A DNA stretch of 64,000 bases from Euryodendron excelsum (GCA_033060915.1 CM065379.1:30957318-31021317), one strand, 5' to 3'; positions 10,253 through 21,140 are shown, counted from the first letter of the stretch. Numbers and translations: made by a program. Notes: generated by a model not told the origin, from the letters alone.

Positions 10253-12954
10253 CAGAGTCTCGATCAACATGAAAAGGGTTTGCAAACTTAACCTAGAAAT
10301 CACACAATTCGATACACAGAGCTCGAGCACCTCCAAAAACCCTAGCCTCCCTAGGTTTTCCAAACCCTAGCCACTATACACAAACCCTAGCCTCCTATAC
10401 ACTCATGCACACCCCTATACACTCATACACTAGCCTTCAACCACTCTCTCAAGACTTGAAGAGCTACCATACAAAGCTTGAAGACAACCCTTGAAGACTG
10501 AAGAAGAAGATCAAGACGAAGACCAAAGACCGAAGATCGAAGACTGCACGGAGCGCAAAATAAACAAGAAACAAGGTAGGCTTTCTATTTAAATTTCCGC
10601 ACTTCCCCCCTCTCTCTTCTCTCTCCAACCCACTTGGGTTTTCTCTATTTTAATCCCCCATCTCTTTCCCGCCCTTTCTTTGCATGCTTGAAACAAGGGG
10701 ATTCTCGGTTCATGTGTAGGATTGGACTATGGGAGAGTCACCGTGTCGGGGGCTTTCTTCTAGTCTAACCAAAGACCACGTGGGTCCGGCCCCCTTGATT
10801 ATGTGGTGAAGCCTTAACCTTGTATGTTCACGACCCCAAATTGCATTGTGCATATCATAATCTCGCATCTTTCAAAACTCATTTTCAAAATTGTTTTTCA
10901 AAACTGTTTTCAAACTTGTTTTTCAAAACTGCATCAAAATCTCTTTTTTCAAAAACTTGTTTTCAAAACCACAATTCTAGGGTGATTCTAGCCTTTCCAT
11001 GGCTAGGGTTGCTTTAGGAAAGTGTCATATTAAAAGTGACCATTTGGTCTATATTTTCAAACCTTGTTTTCAAAACCACTTTCTTAAAAGTGGTTCTAGC
11101 CCTCTTATGGCTAGAATCGCTTTAGGAAAGTGAGATGTTTTTATACTTTCCTAAAACTCTCCTCTCTAAAATTGTTTTCAAAAACTCCCTTCCAAAATCT
11201 ATTTTTCAAAATTCCCTTTTTCAAACTTTCCAAAACTCCTTCTCTTTAAAATCTCTTTCTAAGAACACTCCCTAAATTCACCTTCCTAAAAACTCTCTCC
11301 AACAACCTCTTCCAAAAATCTTTCTAAAAAACTCTCTTTCCAAAATCTTCCTTCTAGAAATTCCCCTTTAGGATTTTCCTTCTAAAATCTACGTCTCTAA
11401 AAACATGCTTTCCAAAAACTCCCTCTCTTTAAAATCTTTTTCCAAAAACTCTATCTTCAAATTCTTCCCTCTACAAACTCCTCCCTAGGATTCCCTTCTA
11501 GAAAACCTTCGTTTCCAAAAATGCGTTTTCCAAAAAACTCTTTCCTTAGAGTCCAAGTCAAGCCTTAGAACCCACAATTAGGAAACCCTAAATTTTCTTT
11601 CCAAAAACATGATTTTCAAACTTTGCCCCAAACCTAGGTTTCCAAAATCTCTTGTTTTCACATCAAAACTATACATGCTTCCAAAACCTATTTTCTACGT
11701 CAAAACTATGGTTTTTCAAATCTAGGGTTTCTAGAATCTCCCTTTCCAAATCCTTGCCAAATCAAATCTTCCCTTTAGGAAACAAAATCAAACCTTTGCT
11801 TTAGGAAACCAAATCCAATCTCCCCGTTTAGGAAACTAGATCCTATCATCCGTTTTTGAAAACAAAATCAAACCCTTGTTTTTAGAAACCAAATCCAATC
11901 ACTTCCTAATCCAAACCTTTCTTAATTCAATTCCTTCCTAAACCATAAGTTTCCTAAACCTAAACTTTAAATCTTTCCTTAAATTTCAAAATCTAAATCT
12001 TTCCTAAACTTCCACTTTCCTAAACCTTAAGTTCCCAAAACTTGAACATAAAAATCTTTCCTAAGTTTTAAAACTTAACTTTCAAATCTTTCCTAATCCA
12101 ACCCTTTCCTAATTCTACCCATTTCCAAATCTTAACTTTCTAAATTCAAGCTTTTAAACTTTTCCTAAATTCAAACTTTTCTTAATTTCAAGACTTTCTA
12201 AAATCTTAAATCTTTCTAAACTCTAAAACTTTCTAAATCCTAAACTTTCCAAATTTCAAATATTTTCAAATCCAAAGTTTCCTAAATTCAAAACTTTCTT
12301 AAGTTAAATTTTTCTAAACTTCCAAGCTTTCTAAATTCTAAATCTTTCCAAAACTTCAATATATTTCCAAATCCAAAACTTTCCTATTTTCAAAACTTTC
12401 TTATTTTCAAAACCTTTCCTTTTTCAAAACCTTCCTTAAAATGAAGCTTTCTTAATTCAAACATTTCCTAAGTTGAAAACTTCCCTTTTTCAAACCTTTC
12501 CTAAAACGAAACTTTCCTACTTTCAAAACTTCCCTATTTCAAAACTTTCTAAATTCAAAACTTTTCAATTTTCAAAACTTTCCTAAACCTAAAACTTTCC
12601 AAAAAAATGAAGCTTTCCTAATTCGAAACTTTCCTAAATCGAACCTTTCCTAATTCAAACATTTCCTAAATCCAATCTTTCCTAATCTCCCAAACCTTCC
12701 AAGTCAAGTTAAATCTTTCCTAAGTCTCTTCTCTTTCCTAAGTCTAGGTTTCCTAAACTTTCTCTTTTTCAAAACAAGTCCAAATCAATCTTTCCAAATC
12801 AAAGTCCAACCCTCTCAATTTCAATTTCCATTCTCCTTTTCTAATCTCAAATCAAATTCAATTTTCAATTCAATCTCTTTCTTCCAATCCAATCTCTCTT
12901 TTCAAATCAATCTCTTTTCAATCGGACTCTTGTCTGAACTACGACTGACCTGAT

Positions 12955-12967
12955 TCCCCCAAAGGGA
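12955..12967 (+). ncRNA. Hairpin before the ACGTAGGC box (S1 example)
   Basis: TCCC-CCAAA-GGGA precedes TACGTAGGCAACC. In E5 (7698-7710) it is TCCT-CCAAA-AGGA, so one stem pair has changed on both sides. The surrounding 'gactgacctgatt...gatacgtaggcaaccct' segment is among the best conserved parts of the LTR. Confidence 0.6.
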
Positions 12968-13580
12968 TACGTAGGCAACCTTCATAGGTGCGGTCACAAT
13001 ACTTTTCAAACTTTCAATTCCACCCTCATGGGTGCGGTTTTCAAAATCTTTTCAAATCTCGAATTTCAATTTCAAAATTTCTATTTTCAAATTTCTACTT
13101 TCAATTTTCAAACTTTTCAATTTCAAATCTTTCCAATTTCAAATCTATTTTCAAATCAAATCAATTTCAAATCAATCTCTTTCCAAATCTATTTTTCAAT
13201 TCTCTCTTATTTTGCACTTGCATACCATGCATCATGTTAGTTTCTTTTCAAACATTGTTTTTCTAAAGTGAAATAGGATTGAACATGGGTTAATTAAAGA
13301 CTCTCATAGGTGAATCTAGAGTAGATTGACATGTAGGTACCGAAAGGGCGGGGTAGGGTGATAGCTTAGTGCGTCTTCCCTACACGTAACCAACCTCCGA
13401 ACTTAGATCGCTGTTTTCATAGACCAAAAAGGAGTTATTTTTCAAAAAGGGCTAAATGTTTTCCAAAGGTTGCCAAACAACCTGTTTTTCGTAAAAAAAA
13501 CCCTCTCTTGAGGATATTTTCAAAATTGTTTTTTCAAAAACCCTAAGTGTAGTCTTTGGATTATGCTTAGTTTTTAGGTG

Positions 13581-13616
13581 ACCTAACTCACCTTAATCAA
13601 GTTAGGTGGCGACTCC
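13581..13616 (+). ncRNA. U5 hairpin followed by PBS-like TGGCGACTCC (S1 example)
   Basis: The ACCTAACT / AGTTAGGT stem is followed directly by TGGCGACTCC, the first ten bases of the true PBS. It is present in all eight U5 regions; six keep the ten bases exactly (S1, S2, E5 3' LTR, E3, E2, E1). In E1 the stem's closing pair is changed on both sides. Confidence 0.65.
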
Positions 13617-13768
13617 GAATCTTTTTCAAAAGCCCTTTATTCAAACCTATTTTTTAATTCAAACCTAGTCGCACTCATTCTTTTAGGAGGGTGAGTTCTA
13701 ACGAGAGAGTACATCATTTTTCCCGCTTGGGTGAGTATTCCTCGAGTGCGAAAAATCTGGGCGCGACA

Positions 13769-13773
13769 GGATA
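13769..13773 (+). repeat. S1 right target-site duplication GGATA
   Basis: This is the second copy of GGATA. After it the E5 leader resumes with CTTAGAGGGTTAGGCC, the same phrase that follows the PBS in E3 and E2. Confidence 0.94.
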
Positions 13774-15233
13774 CTTAGAGGGTTAGGCCGTAGTCATGTC
13801 TCTTTACCCTTTACCCATGTAGAGTCTTCAATTAACTTGGTTCAATCCTATTCACTTTAAATTTTCAAAATTGTTTTAAAAAAAAAAACATGTATTTATT
13901 CATATTATCTTGTATTATGCTTGTCATCCACATACTAACACTTGCATCTTTGTTTTGTATGTGCGCTTTTTGCTTAAGTTTTATTAACTGCTATGCATGA
14001 ATGTGATGAACAGGATGAATGGGAGTTGTTGGGCTCTTTCCTCCACTTTTAAAAATCACACACACACACTGCACGTGCACTTGTATTCTGCATACTTGCA
14101 TTATTACCCTGATATGTCCTTTCTAGTTAGAAAAGGGGAACGGTATATTGGTTGTGGGCAAGATGCTGTGTCAGTTTCTTCGCCTACGGCCTCTTGATGG
14201 TTCCCCTGCTCGGATCACCAACCGATCATGGCACCACCTCGGGGAGTGGGCCTAGGTTTGAAAATCCGGGGACCAAGCCTTTTTAGGACGCATTAGTCAA
14301 CCCTCAACCTCATACTAATATAGACACTATGCATAGCCGAACCTCTGCTGAATTTAAGACACAAGCACTATTTTCAAAACCACAGAGGAAAGGGCGACTG
14401 CTCTTACTTTCATTTACACATGCTTATCCCTGTTGTTATAATGCATGTATTCATACTGTTATAATGCCTGTTTAACTGCTCATGCATACACTTTTACCTT
14501 GCTATTGCATTCTCTCTCCTTATACTCTTTGCATACCCATGTTCATGCATTCAATATTCTATGTCAAGACAAGAGTTCCAAGTAACTCAAGTCACTGCAT
14601 TCTCATGCATATGATCAACCCATTAAGAGTGACATCAATGTCACTCTCCCTTGCATTAAACCTACCTAAACTCTAAGGGTTTCCACGTAACCCTAAGGAC
14701 TCATGGCATGCACCTCAATTCATTTCATAAGAGGGGCCCCAATCCCTTTATGCTCACGGAGATAGGATTGCCATGAAGACAAGGGGCAACCAGTCAACAA
14801 GGTCTCTCAGCGATCTCCTCAACATCAAATCCAAAGAAGGCGAATCCGAAGACTCAAGAGTAGTTTAGGTTTTTCCCTTTGTAAAATTAGATAGGTGGAA
14901 TTCCCAAAAGAAAATGTTCCCCCTCCCCCTATTAAAATGTATTTCAATTCTTTTGTATATTAAACCTAACGTTAATTGTATTTCTTTACTTTTTGCAAAT
15001 AAGTGAGTGAATAAATACATAAATGAAGCAAGGGTTCCCGTTTGATAGTAAGGTATCTGCATACAAGGGCAAACCCCCTATCTCCAAGAGTGGGCCAATA
15101 CATCATGACTAGTTTCCCTCCTTTAGAGGGGCACCTTAGAGCATGCATTGCATAAAGACTTGTCAAGGTCAAACACTGACTCTTTCCTTTTGTTGGTTTT
15201 AGGTACCTTCTCTCATTCCCCAGTCTTACAAGC
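13774..15233 (+). other. E5 untranslated leader
   Basis: This is 1.46 kb of non-coding leader between PBS and gag. It matches the E3 leader throughout and the E1/E2 leaders in blocks. The strongest block is 14208-14282 with CCTAGG at 14251. A splice-acceptor-like TTTGTTGGTTTTAG|GTACC ends at 15202, 31 nt before the Gag stub ATG. Short open frames here are not conserved. Confidence 0.75.
14208..14282 (+). ncRNA. Conserved leader block with CCTAGG palindrome (E5)
   Basis: About 70 nt (CGGATCACCAACCGATCATG ... GGGCCTAGGTTTGAA ... GGGGACCAAGCC) are nearly unchanged in E3 (39061-39138), E2 (55019-55098) and the diverged E1 (61641-61718). The position in the leader suggests a cis-acting RNA element such as a packaging or dimer-linkage site. 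This is inference. Confidence 0.5.
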
Positions 15234-16443
15234 ATGGAATTGCTTACTCTTGATACCTTAACTCAATTACTAGCAGAGGCAAGAGGAGTCAAGCATAAGA
15301 TGACCGAAATGGAAGGCATGCTTTCCTCACTCTTATCCCACGCAACCCATAAGCAAGCAGAGTCCTCGCAAGCCCAAACCCGTGATGGAAGAAAAAGGAT
15401 GAAGAAGGAAGACCATGACTATGCCGCCACCATTGCTTACCAACAACCTCCCTAGGCCAAGGGCCTTGCTCGAATGCCTTCCAAACCAACCCCTAACCAA
15501 ACACAAGGATTATATAATCTCTCCTTCGGATATCATCCTGACCCTTTTGGCCCTGCCATCGAAAATTGTCCCATTTTGAAACATAGAACCCGAAGCCCTT
15601 TCAATCCCTGAACCATCAACCCAGTTGTGACCTCACCAAAACTTGGTCCCCAATCATCAAAAACATCTGCAACACCTCCTCAGCCTAGGCGAATAAGTGG
15701 GAAAAGCGGACGTTTACTAAACTCGCGTGCTCACAGACCGCGGCTTATTTTGGCCTCTTAGCAGCTGGATATCTAAAACCTATACTTGCCCGACCCCAGC
15801 CCAATCCTCTACCTCATTACTTCAAATCTGCAGCAAGCTGTAAGTATTATTCGGATAGCCAAGGACATGACACCGAAGATTGTTTGACCCTCAAGCATAA
15901 GATTCAAGACCTGATAGATAACAAGATTATTGGGGTATGACCAGCAAATCCTTCTCCAATAGGTAACAACAAGGTTTGTTTTGCTGCATGCCAAGAAATA
16001 TATTACAAGGATGGCAAGGAGATGGAATGCGACGATATGGAACAGAGTCATACTCGGTTACGATGCTACCCTGATAAAATGCCAACCCCCGAAGACAAGC
16101 TCGCATATGAATCTGTGAAGAAAATTGACCAGGAGCTGTCCAAACTAGGTAATAAAAATCTCCCATTGTGTACACCTGACGAGCATCGAGCCCCAATTGG
16201 AGGCCAGAGCAGAAAACCCCGAGCACGACCTATCAAGCTGGACGAATACGAGTCGCCCGAGTGGTTTGTTAGAGAAACTCCGGAGCAAAGAAATGAAGGC
16301 AAGACAGTCAAGAAAGCTGACAATTACATCATCACCACCAACTCACTTGCAACTCCGGGAGAAGCATCTACCTATCCTGCCTTGGCTGAAAATCTCAACC
16401 GTGAATGGAATGCAGACGAGGGCACCGGCCCAAGACCTTACTA
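15234..16443 (+). pseudogene. gag: E5 Gag stub (N-terminus joined near to nucleocapsid end)
   Basis: It starts MELLTLDTLTQLLAEARGV, a predicted helical segment of about 70 residues, and meets a stop at 15453. A second open stretch (15685-15937) reads LLAAGYLKPILARPQPNPLP and later CKYYSDSQGHDTEDCLTLKH. This is the Cys/His region and 'LKHKIQDLID' hallmark of plant Tat/Ogre Gag. After one TGA at 15938 the same frame stays open to 16443 with unrecognised sequence. A full Gag of this lineage is several hundred residues longer, so matrix/capsid parts appear deleted. RNA-binding may be the only retained role, and the protein is broken now. Confidence 0.72.
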
Positions 16444-18396
16444 AAAATGGATTCCTTGTAAAAGCGTACAAGAAAGGGGTGTTTTCACCCACTTTCTTTC
16501 TATCCCTTTCACTTTCTATCTTTAAATTAATGTTTATATTCTCTTGTTGCTTAAGAATTTTATGCTTTCCGTAAAAATAATAATAATAATCAAATGATAG
16601 TCTTTTATTCCATTGGTGCTGTCTTGTCTTCCCTGGGGAATAGTTTCTACGCAAGGGGCATGGTTTATCTTATGGAATGATCCAACTTGAAGGGATGGTA
16701 GCATGAGATAACCACTCGCCAAATGATCAGCCTTCCACACAGAGAGAGAGAGAATAAGGATGAGTGAGGATACTACCCAAAGGCAGCACTTGCAGGACTC
16801 TGAAGCTAAACGATAAGTGGCCAGTTTATCAAAATGAAGAGGAGCCATCTTTCACTTCCCCACATATAAATAAAAGGAATGAATCACTAAATAAATAAAT
16901 AAATGTGCTCATATTCCCTTTGTTTAACCCCTAGAGCTTCGCAACAAACGAAGTTTTCTTTGTCAACCCCAATCCAAGATTGTCCTCCCCACACTGGGGC
17001 AGACAATAGTTTGAGAATTCTAGGAATGGTATCCACCCCGTTGTGCTAAAGCAGCAATGAAAGCTCTATAGATCAAGCAATTAATTCAAAATGAAGAGAG
17101 GCCCTCATTTCATTTCCTATACAGTCAAAAGCAACCCATTGCCAAACCTGTTGAACCATCTATCATTTTCTCAAGAAAACCCCAACTAAGGGATCACCGC
17201 CCACATCGGGTAGATTGAACTACTAAGGAAAAGGCCTAAGGAAAAAGAGTCAAAGAATTATTCATTTCATGAAGGAATAGAAAGAAAAAGCAAAGGAAAG
17301 GAGTTGCCAGGGGGCAAGAGGCCGGAAAAAAAAAAAAAAAAAAAAAAATCTTTTAAGGAAAGGCCTGAAGAAAATCATGATTGAGTCATCTTCAAAGGCA
17401 TAATAAGAGGATCGAAAGAAAAGAAAGTCATGTTTATCTCAAAAAGTATATAGAAAGAGGGAAAGAACAAGGTCATTTTCATCCTGAGAAGTCATGTAAA
17501 AAACAAGGAGGAAATTCAAAGTAGATCCTAGGTTACAAAGAAACTCAATAGAAATAATAGGTTCAAGCCTTTACCCTTTCTTGCAAAACCCCGAAACCAT
17601 GGCCTACATTACAACCCTACTAAAGTCCACATTGATTGAAAGTGGATTGCTTGATCTAAATGAGCTAGACATGTTGCCAAAGCCAAGAAGGATGCTAGTC
17701 CTACTGAAAAGTAGTCAAGGATGGTATGGATCAAAACCCTACTGAAAATAACGTCGAATTTGAGCCTATGTATCCTGTTGTTTCGAAAACACCATAACCT
17801 AGCTTACATTACAGTCCCAAGCAAAGTCTCATTGGATTGAAAGGACTAGCCACTTATCGCTCTACCAAAGGTCAGGCAAGCGGTTGCTAAAACCTCGAGA
17901 GTCGAGAGTCTCAGCCCAATAACCATATACACTAACCCTAAGATAGCGAGTTGGAGGTGATCAAAAGGTTGAGAAAGGTGCGAAATGCTATCATCCGATC
18001 AAGGTAGGGTCGAGCTAGAAGAGAGGCTAAATCCCCGAAAAGGAGGGAGTTACCATTCTCAGGACTACAAGTCTAACATCACCCTGTGTCATTCTATTAA
18101 CATATTTCTAACCTGTGCATATGTTAAAAAAAAAAAAAATCAGCATGGGCTTTGCACACATAGAATATAACTCCATGTAGAAATAGAAGTCACCAACATT
18201 AACTCATGTAATAGATATCTAACATCATCATACATCACATGCATCGGATCATATGTCTAGCTGTAAAGATCATAAATGTATCTGTCTATCCATGCATCTA
18301 AGTACCATAAATATTCATTTTTGTACAAAATATCAAAATAAAACTGTCTAACATAAATATAACGCTGGGACAAGCGGCAAAAGGGGCTCAGAGTCT
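16444..18396 (+). other. E5 non-coding spacer between gag and antisense gene
   Basis: No gene is visible. It contains AAT and GA microsatellites (16575-16592, 16739-16754) and a module repeated two to three times at ~225-260 bp. The phrases AAAATGAAGAGNNGCC (16830, 17090) and ACCCCAA...CACACTGGGG-like (16958, 17180) mark the copies. From 17280 on it matches E4 1-1118. The 3' flank of the antisense gene (18170-18396) includes AATGAATATTTAT-like poly(A)-type sequence on the minus strand. Confidence 0.6.
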
Positions 18397-20254
18397 CTAC
18401 AAGGGGCGTCTATCATAGGTCAAGTCGATATCATCTGGATCAAAATCCTCGAAACCCAGCATCGGAGGAGGGGGATAACTACTCGAAGCACCGCCGTCCT
18501 GCAGGGAGGGTAGAGCCAAAATCAACTACATGAAAGACGAACTAAAACAACAGTAGAGTAAGAAGAAAGAAAGGATAACTTACCTCCCCACCACCCAGCT
18601 AAGATAACCGAGCTATCAGGGAAGCTAACTCGGCCTGGTACTGATCCCACTCCATCTGGTACTTATCTCTTTGGTCTCTCATAGCAGTGAACTCAGCCTA
18701 GGGTACATATCCTCCGGCTCGGCGCCACAAGTCAACGACCTCCTGGCCAACAGCGTACCCGCCAACCACTACCTCAAACCGGGTGAAGGCACCGACCGAA
18801 TGAGCCCCAAAGTGCGCAACATAATTTGTATCCTTGGGAAGCAAGAACTCGGCACCTGGCTGACGCTCCTGATAAGGGATAGGCACTCCCGCCACCAAGG
18901 CTCCAAACATATACTCTGGCGGAGCCCCTGCCGATCAGAACTCCTCATGAAACTGTCGCCAGTGTCGCTCTCAAAGATAGGACTCCCAAGTGTCATCACT
19001 GAGAAAAGCAGCTCTCGACAGGGACAACGAGACCAAGTACCGAACTGTCTCGTAATGGACAGATCCAATGAAGGGCTGCCAAGTCACATCCCTTGCCTCA
19101 ATCAGCTCTAGGTTAGCCTGGAGCGTCACAAAATCGGTAATCTCCGATTGCTGGGCTACCCGGTCACGAGCCCACCTCAAAGCACGAGGATAGAGGTCAT
19201 CCTCAACAACTGCAGGGCGACGAACAGGAAGGTACTAGTAGCTCCACTAAACGAGGAAAGGCCAGAAACTAGTCATGCTACCCCAACTGGAAGAAGTCCG
19301 CACTCGCATCGACCGAAGAAAGTAGCCAAAGGAAAAGGACCCCCGGTCCAGCTCAATTAAAACTCCAAGATCGGCTACTATACTCACCAAACGACACGGC
19401 ACGAGTGACTTATTGTTGTTGCAGAAGCAGCTAAAGATGATATGCAAAACAAGTCGTCGCCTCATGATGTCCCGCCTGGCAGGCGGTGGCTCAGTAGCGA
19501 AGGTACGGTCATCCTGACTGATCCAAGAGACTGGAAAGGCAGAACGCTCAGGAGGAGGCAAGTCCAATAGCAAACAGGCCTTGTCCCTACTGACTGGATG
19601 CAGGGTGATCCGCTGGCTAACAAAGGAGAGCCCTGTAATAATCGCCCAATCCAAAAGAGTGGGACCTAACTCAAAGCTGACAAAATGAAAGGTCCCGGTC
19701 TCCCCGAACCACCTCTCAACAAGTGCCATTACCAAATACCAGTTCAGGCGGTTAGCCTGTAATCCCATGAAGGCGCCAAATCTGATCTCCGCCAAGAAGG
19801 CATGATATGATGGGGCAGCCCGCTACATGGTCACAAAAACCTAATGAACAGCCCCTTTGAAAGCTGTATGTACCTGTGGAGGGGGCAAATGCTGTCTAGA
19901 GTACACGCTGGGGTGGTAAGCAAGATCTCTGAGTGGTGGGACATCCGAAATTTGCAGATCTCTCAAATCAGCATCCGTCTGCCTATGCCTGGAGGAAGCT
20001 CTCCCATAACCGGTCACCTGATCCCCAGGGCTCGGTACCCCCTACTTGGCCCCAATCTACTCTGCAAAAGCCTGCTCAACTGGGGGAAAAGGGTCGACAG
20101 GTGGCCTACTCCCCTGCCCACTTTGACTGGAGGAGGATCGTCCAGTAGATCGTCGACTACCTCAAGATCGACTGGAATCACTAGTGGAATCTGTCCGAGC
20201 TGCCTTCCCCGAGCGGCGCCTCCTCTCAGAACCGTCATCACCCGCGTCTGCCAT
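18397..20254 (-). pseudogene. E5 antisense gene encoding a plant-mobile-domain-like protein
   Basis: Reading from ATG at 20254, one frame runs 557 codons to 18584. It then passes an 85-nt intron (18499-18583) to a last exon (18397-18498), giving ~590 residues. Segments: acidic/basic N-terminus (MADAGDDGSERRRRSGK); residues ~154-213 with ALVERWFGETGTFHF and GPTLLDWAIITGLSF, resembling the ERW...TFHF...DDVAVLTGL core of plant mobile domain (aminotransferase-like) proteins; YPRALRWARDR near 355; FGALVAGVPIPYQER near 450; a heptad-like segment near 520-548; acidic tail GFEDFDPDDIDLTYD. Ten in-frame stops interrupt it and no frameshift was found. PMD-type extra ORFs are known from plant Ty3/gypsy elements. 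Function is unknown. Confidence 0.78.
18499..18583 (-). other. 85-nt intron near the 3' end of the E5 antisense gene
   Basis: The donor is GGGGAG|GTAAGT (18583) and the acceptor CCCTCCCTGCAG|GACGG (18499), with a U-rich body. Splicing joins codons in phase 0 and adds 33 residues ending at TAG (18397-18399). The acceptor and last exon are also present in E4 (1119-1211). Confidence 0.75.
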
Positions 20255-20255
20255 C

Positions 20256-21140
20256 CTGAAAAAGTAAGCCAAGGTAAAAGATGTTAACATACCATGCATG
20301 CAATTCAAATAATAGTAAAATAAAATAAACAACTAACACAAACAAAATGAATGAAAGATTTTAAATGATAAAACAAATTTCCTACGTACACTTTTTGATT
20401 TCCCAACTTCAAATTAAATCTCAAGGGTTTTCTGTCTTTTTCCATCAAAAAAATTTTATTTCTAAAAACTTTTTCTAAACTCTTTCCCTAAGTTCTAAAA
20501 ATTCCGGCAGAATTTTCTTTTGAAAATGGTCCCTACAACACCCATGACATCAACACAAAACACAAAGCGTGCACTTCACATTGTCATAATCACATGACAT
20601 CAGCACCCATGCACACTTTTCAATTTTTCAAAATTTTCAAAACGCATGTTTTATTTCTCCAATAAACCAATGGTTTTCAAAAATGTCCTAAAATTCTTCA
20701 AAATCATTTCAAATGTTTTTCAAAAATATTCCTACATTTTTCAAATTTTAAACTCTAAAGAATTCCATCAATTTCCTGAGTTTTCTCATTTTCCTAAATT
20801 TTCTAAGTATTTTCCTATTTTTCAAAAAATAAAAAATTCACCGAGTTTTAAAAAAATCACGAAACTTCATATGGTTGTTAAACATATTTTTCTAAGGCAC
20901 TTTGCACAAAAATACAGCCAAAAAATGCAATGCCCAAGCCTGTAGGAACAAATTCACTATTCCTGCAGAAAACCCTCTTTACATAATCACATAAAATCAC
21001 TCAAATTCAATCATACAAGCACCAAAATGCAAAAATAACTTCACCATCATGTTCAAAACATATCAAAACATCAATTTCCACTATTCACATGATTCAAACG
21101 AAGTTTTACACATCAAAATCAACAAAATTTGAAAACTCAC
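20256..21140 (-). other. Predicted 5'UTR intron of the E5 antisense gene
   Basis: The donor is AAAAA|GTGAGT at 21140 and the acceptor TTACTTTTTCAG|G at 20256, one base before the ATG. It is AT-rich and 885 bp long. Corresponding sites exist in E4 and E2. Confidence 0.62.

Larger units (their letters stand above)
8565..13768 (+). mobile_element. S1, solo LTR inserted at the E5 primer binding site
   Basis: A single 5204-bp LTR runs from TGTAAGCACC to GGGCGCGACA, flanked on both sides by GGATA with no internal element sequence. It is therefore a solo LTR left by recombination between two LTRs. Landmarks are the interrupted 81-bp array with twelve GAGTR palindromes (8756-9300), the 158-bp array (9385-9880), TATA (10245-10252) and donor (10576). 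The TCCC/GGGA hairpin is at 12955-12967 and the U5 stem at 13581-13607. Confidence 0.95.

Noticed and set aside
13761..13780. Apparent 17-bp deletion of the primer binding site after the LTR ending at 13768
   Set aside because: GGATA flanks both sides of 8565-13768 and the PBS is at 8545-8562. The LTR is therefore a solo insertion, not an element that lost its PBS.
15927..16323. Minus-strand frames overlapping the Gag stub
   Set aside because: They are reverse-strand shadows of the sense frame that carries the nucleocapsid-like motif.
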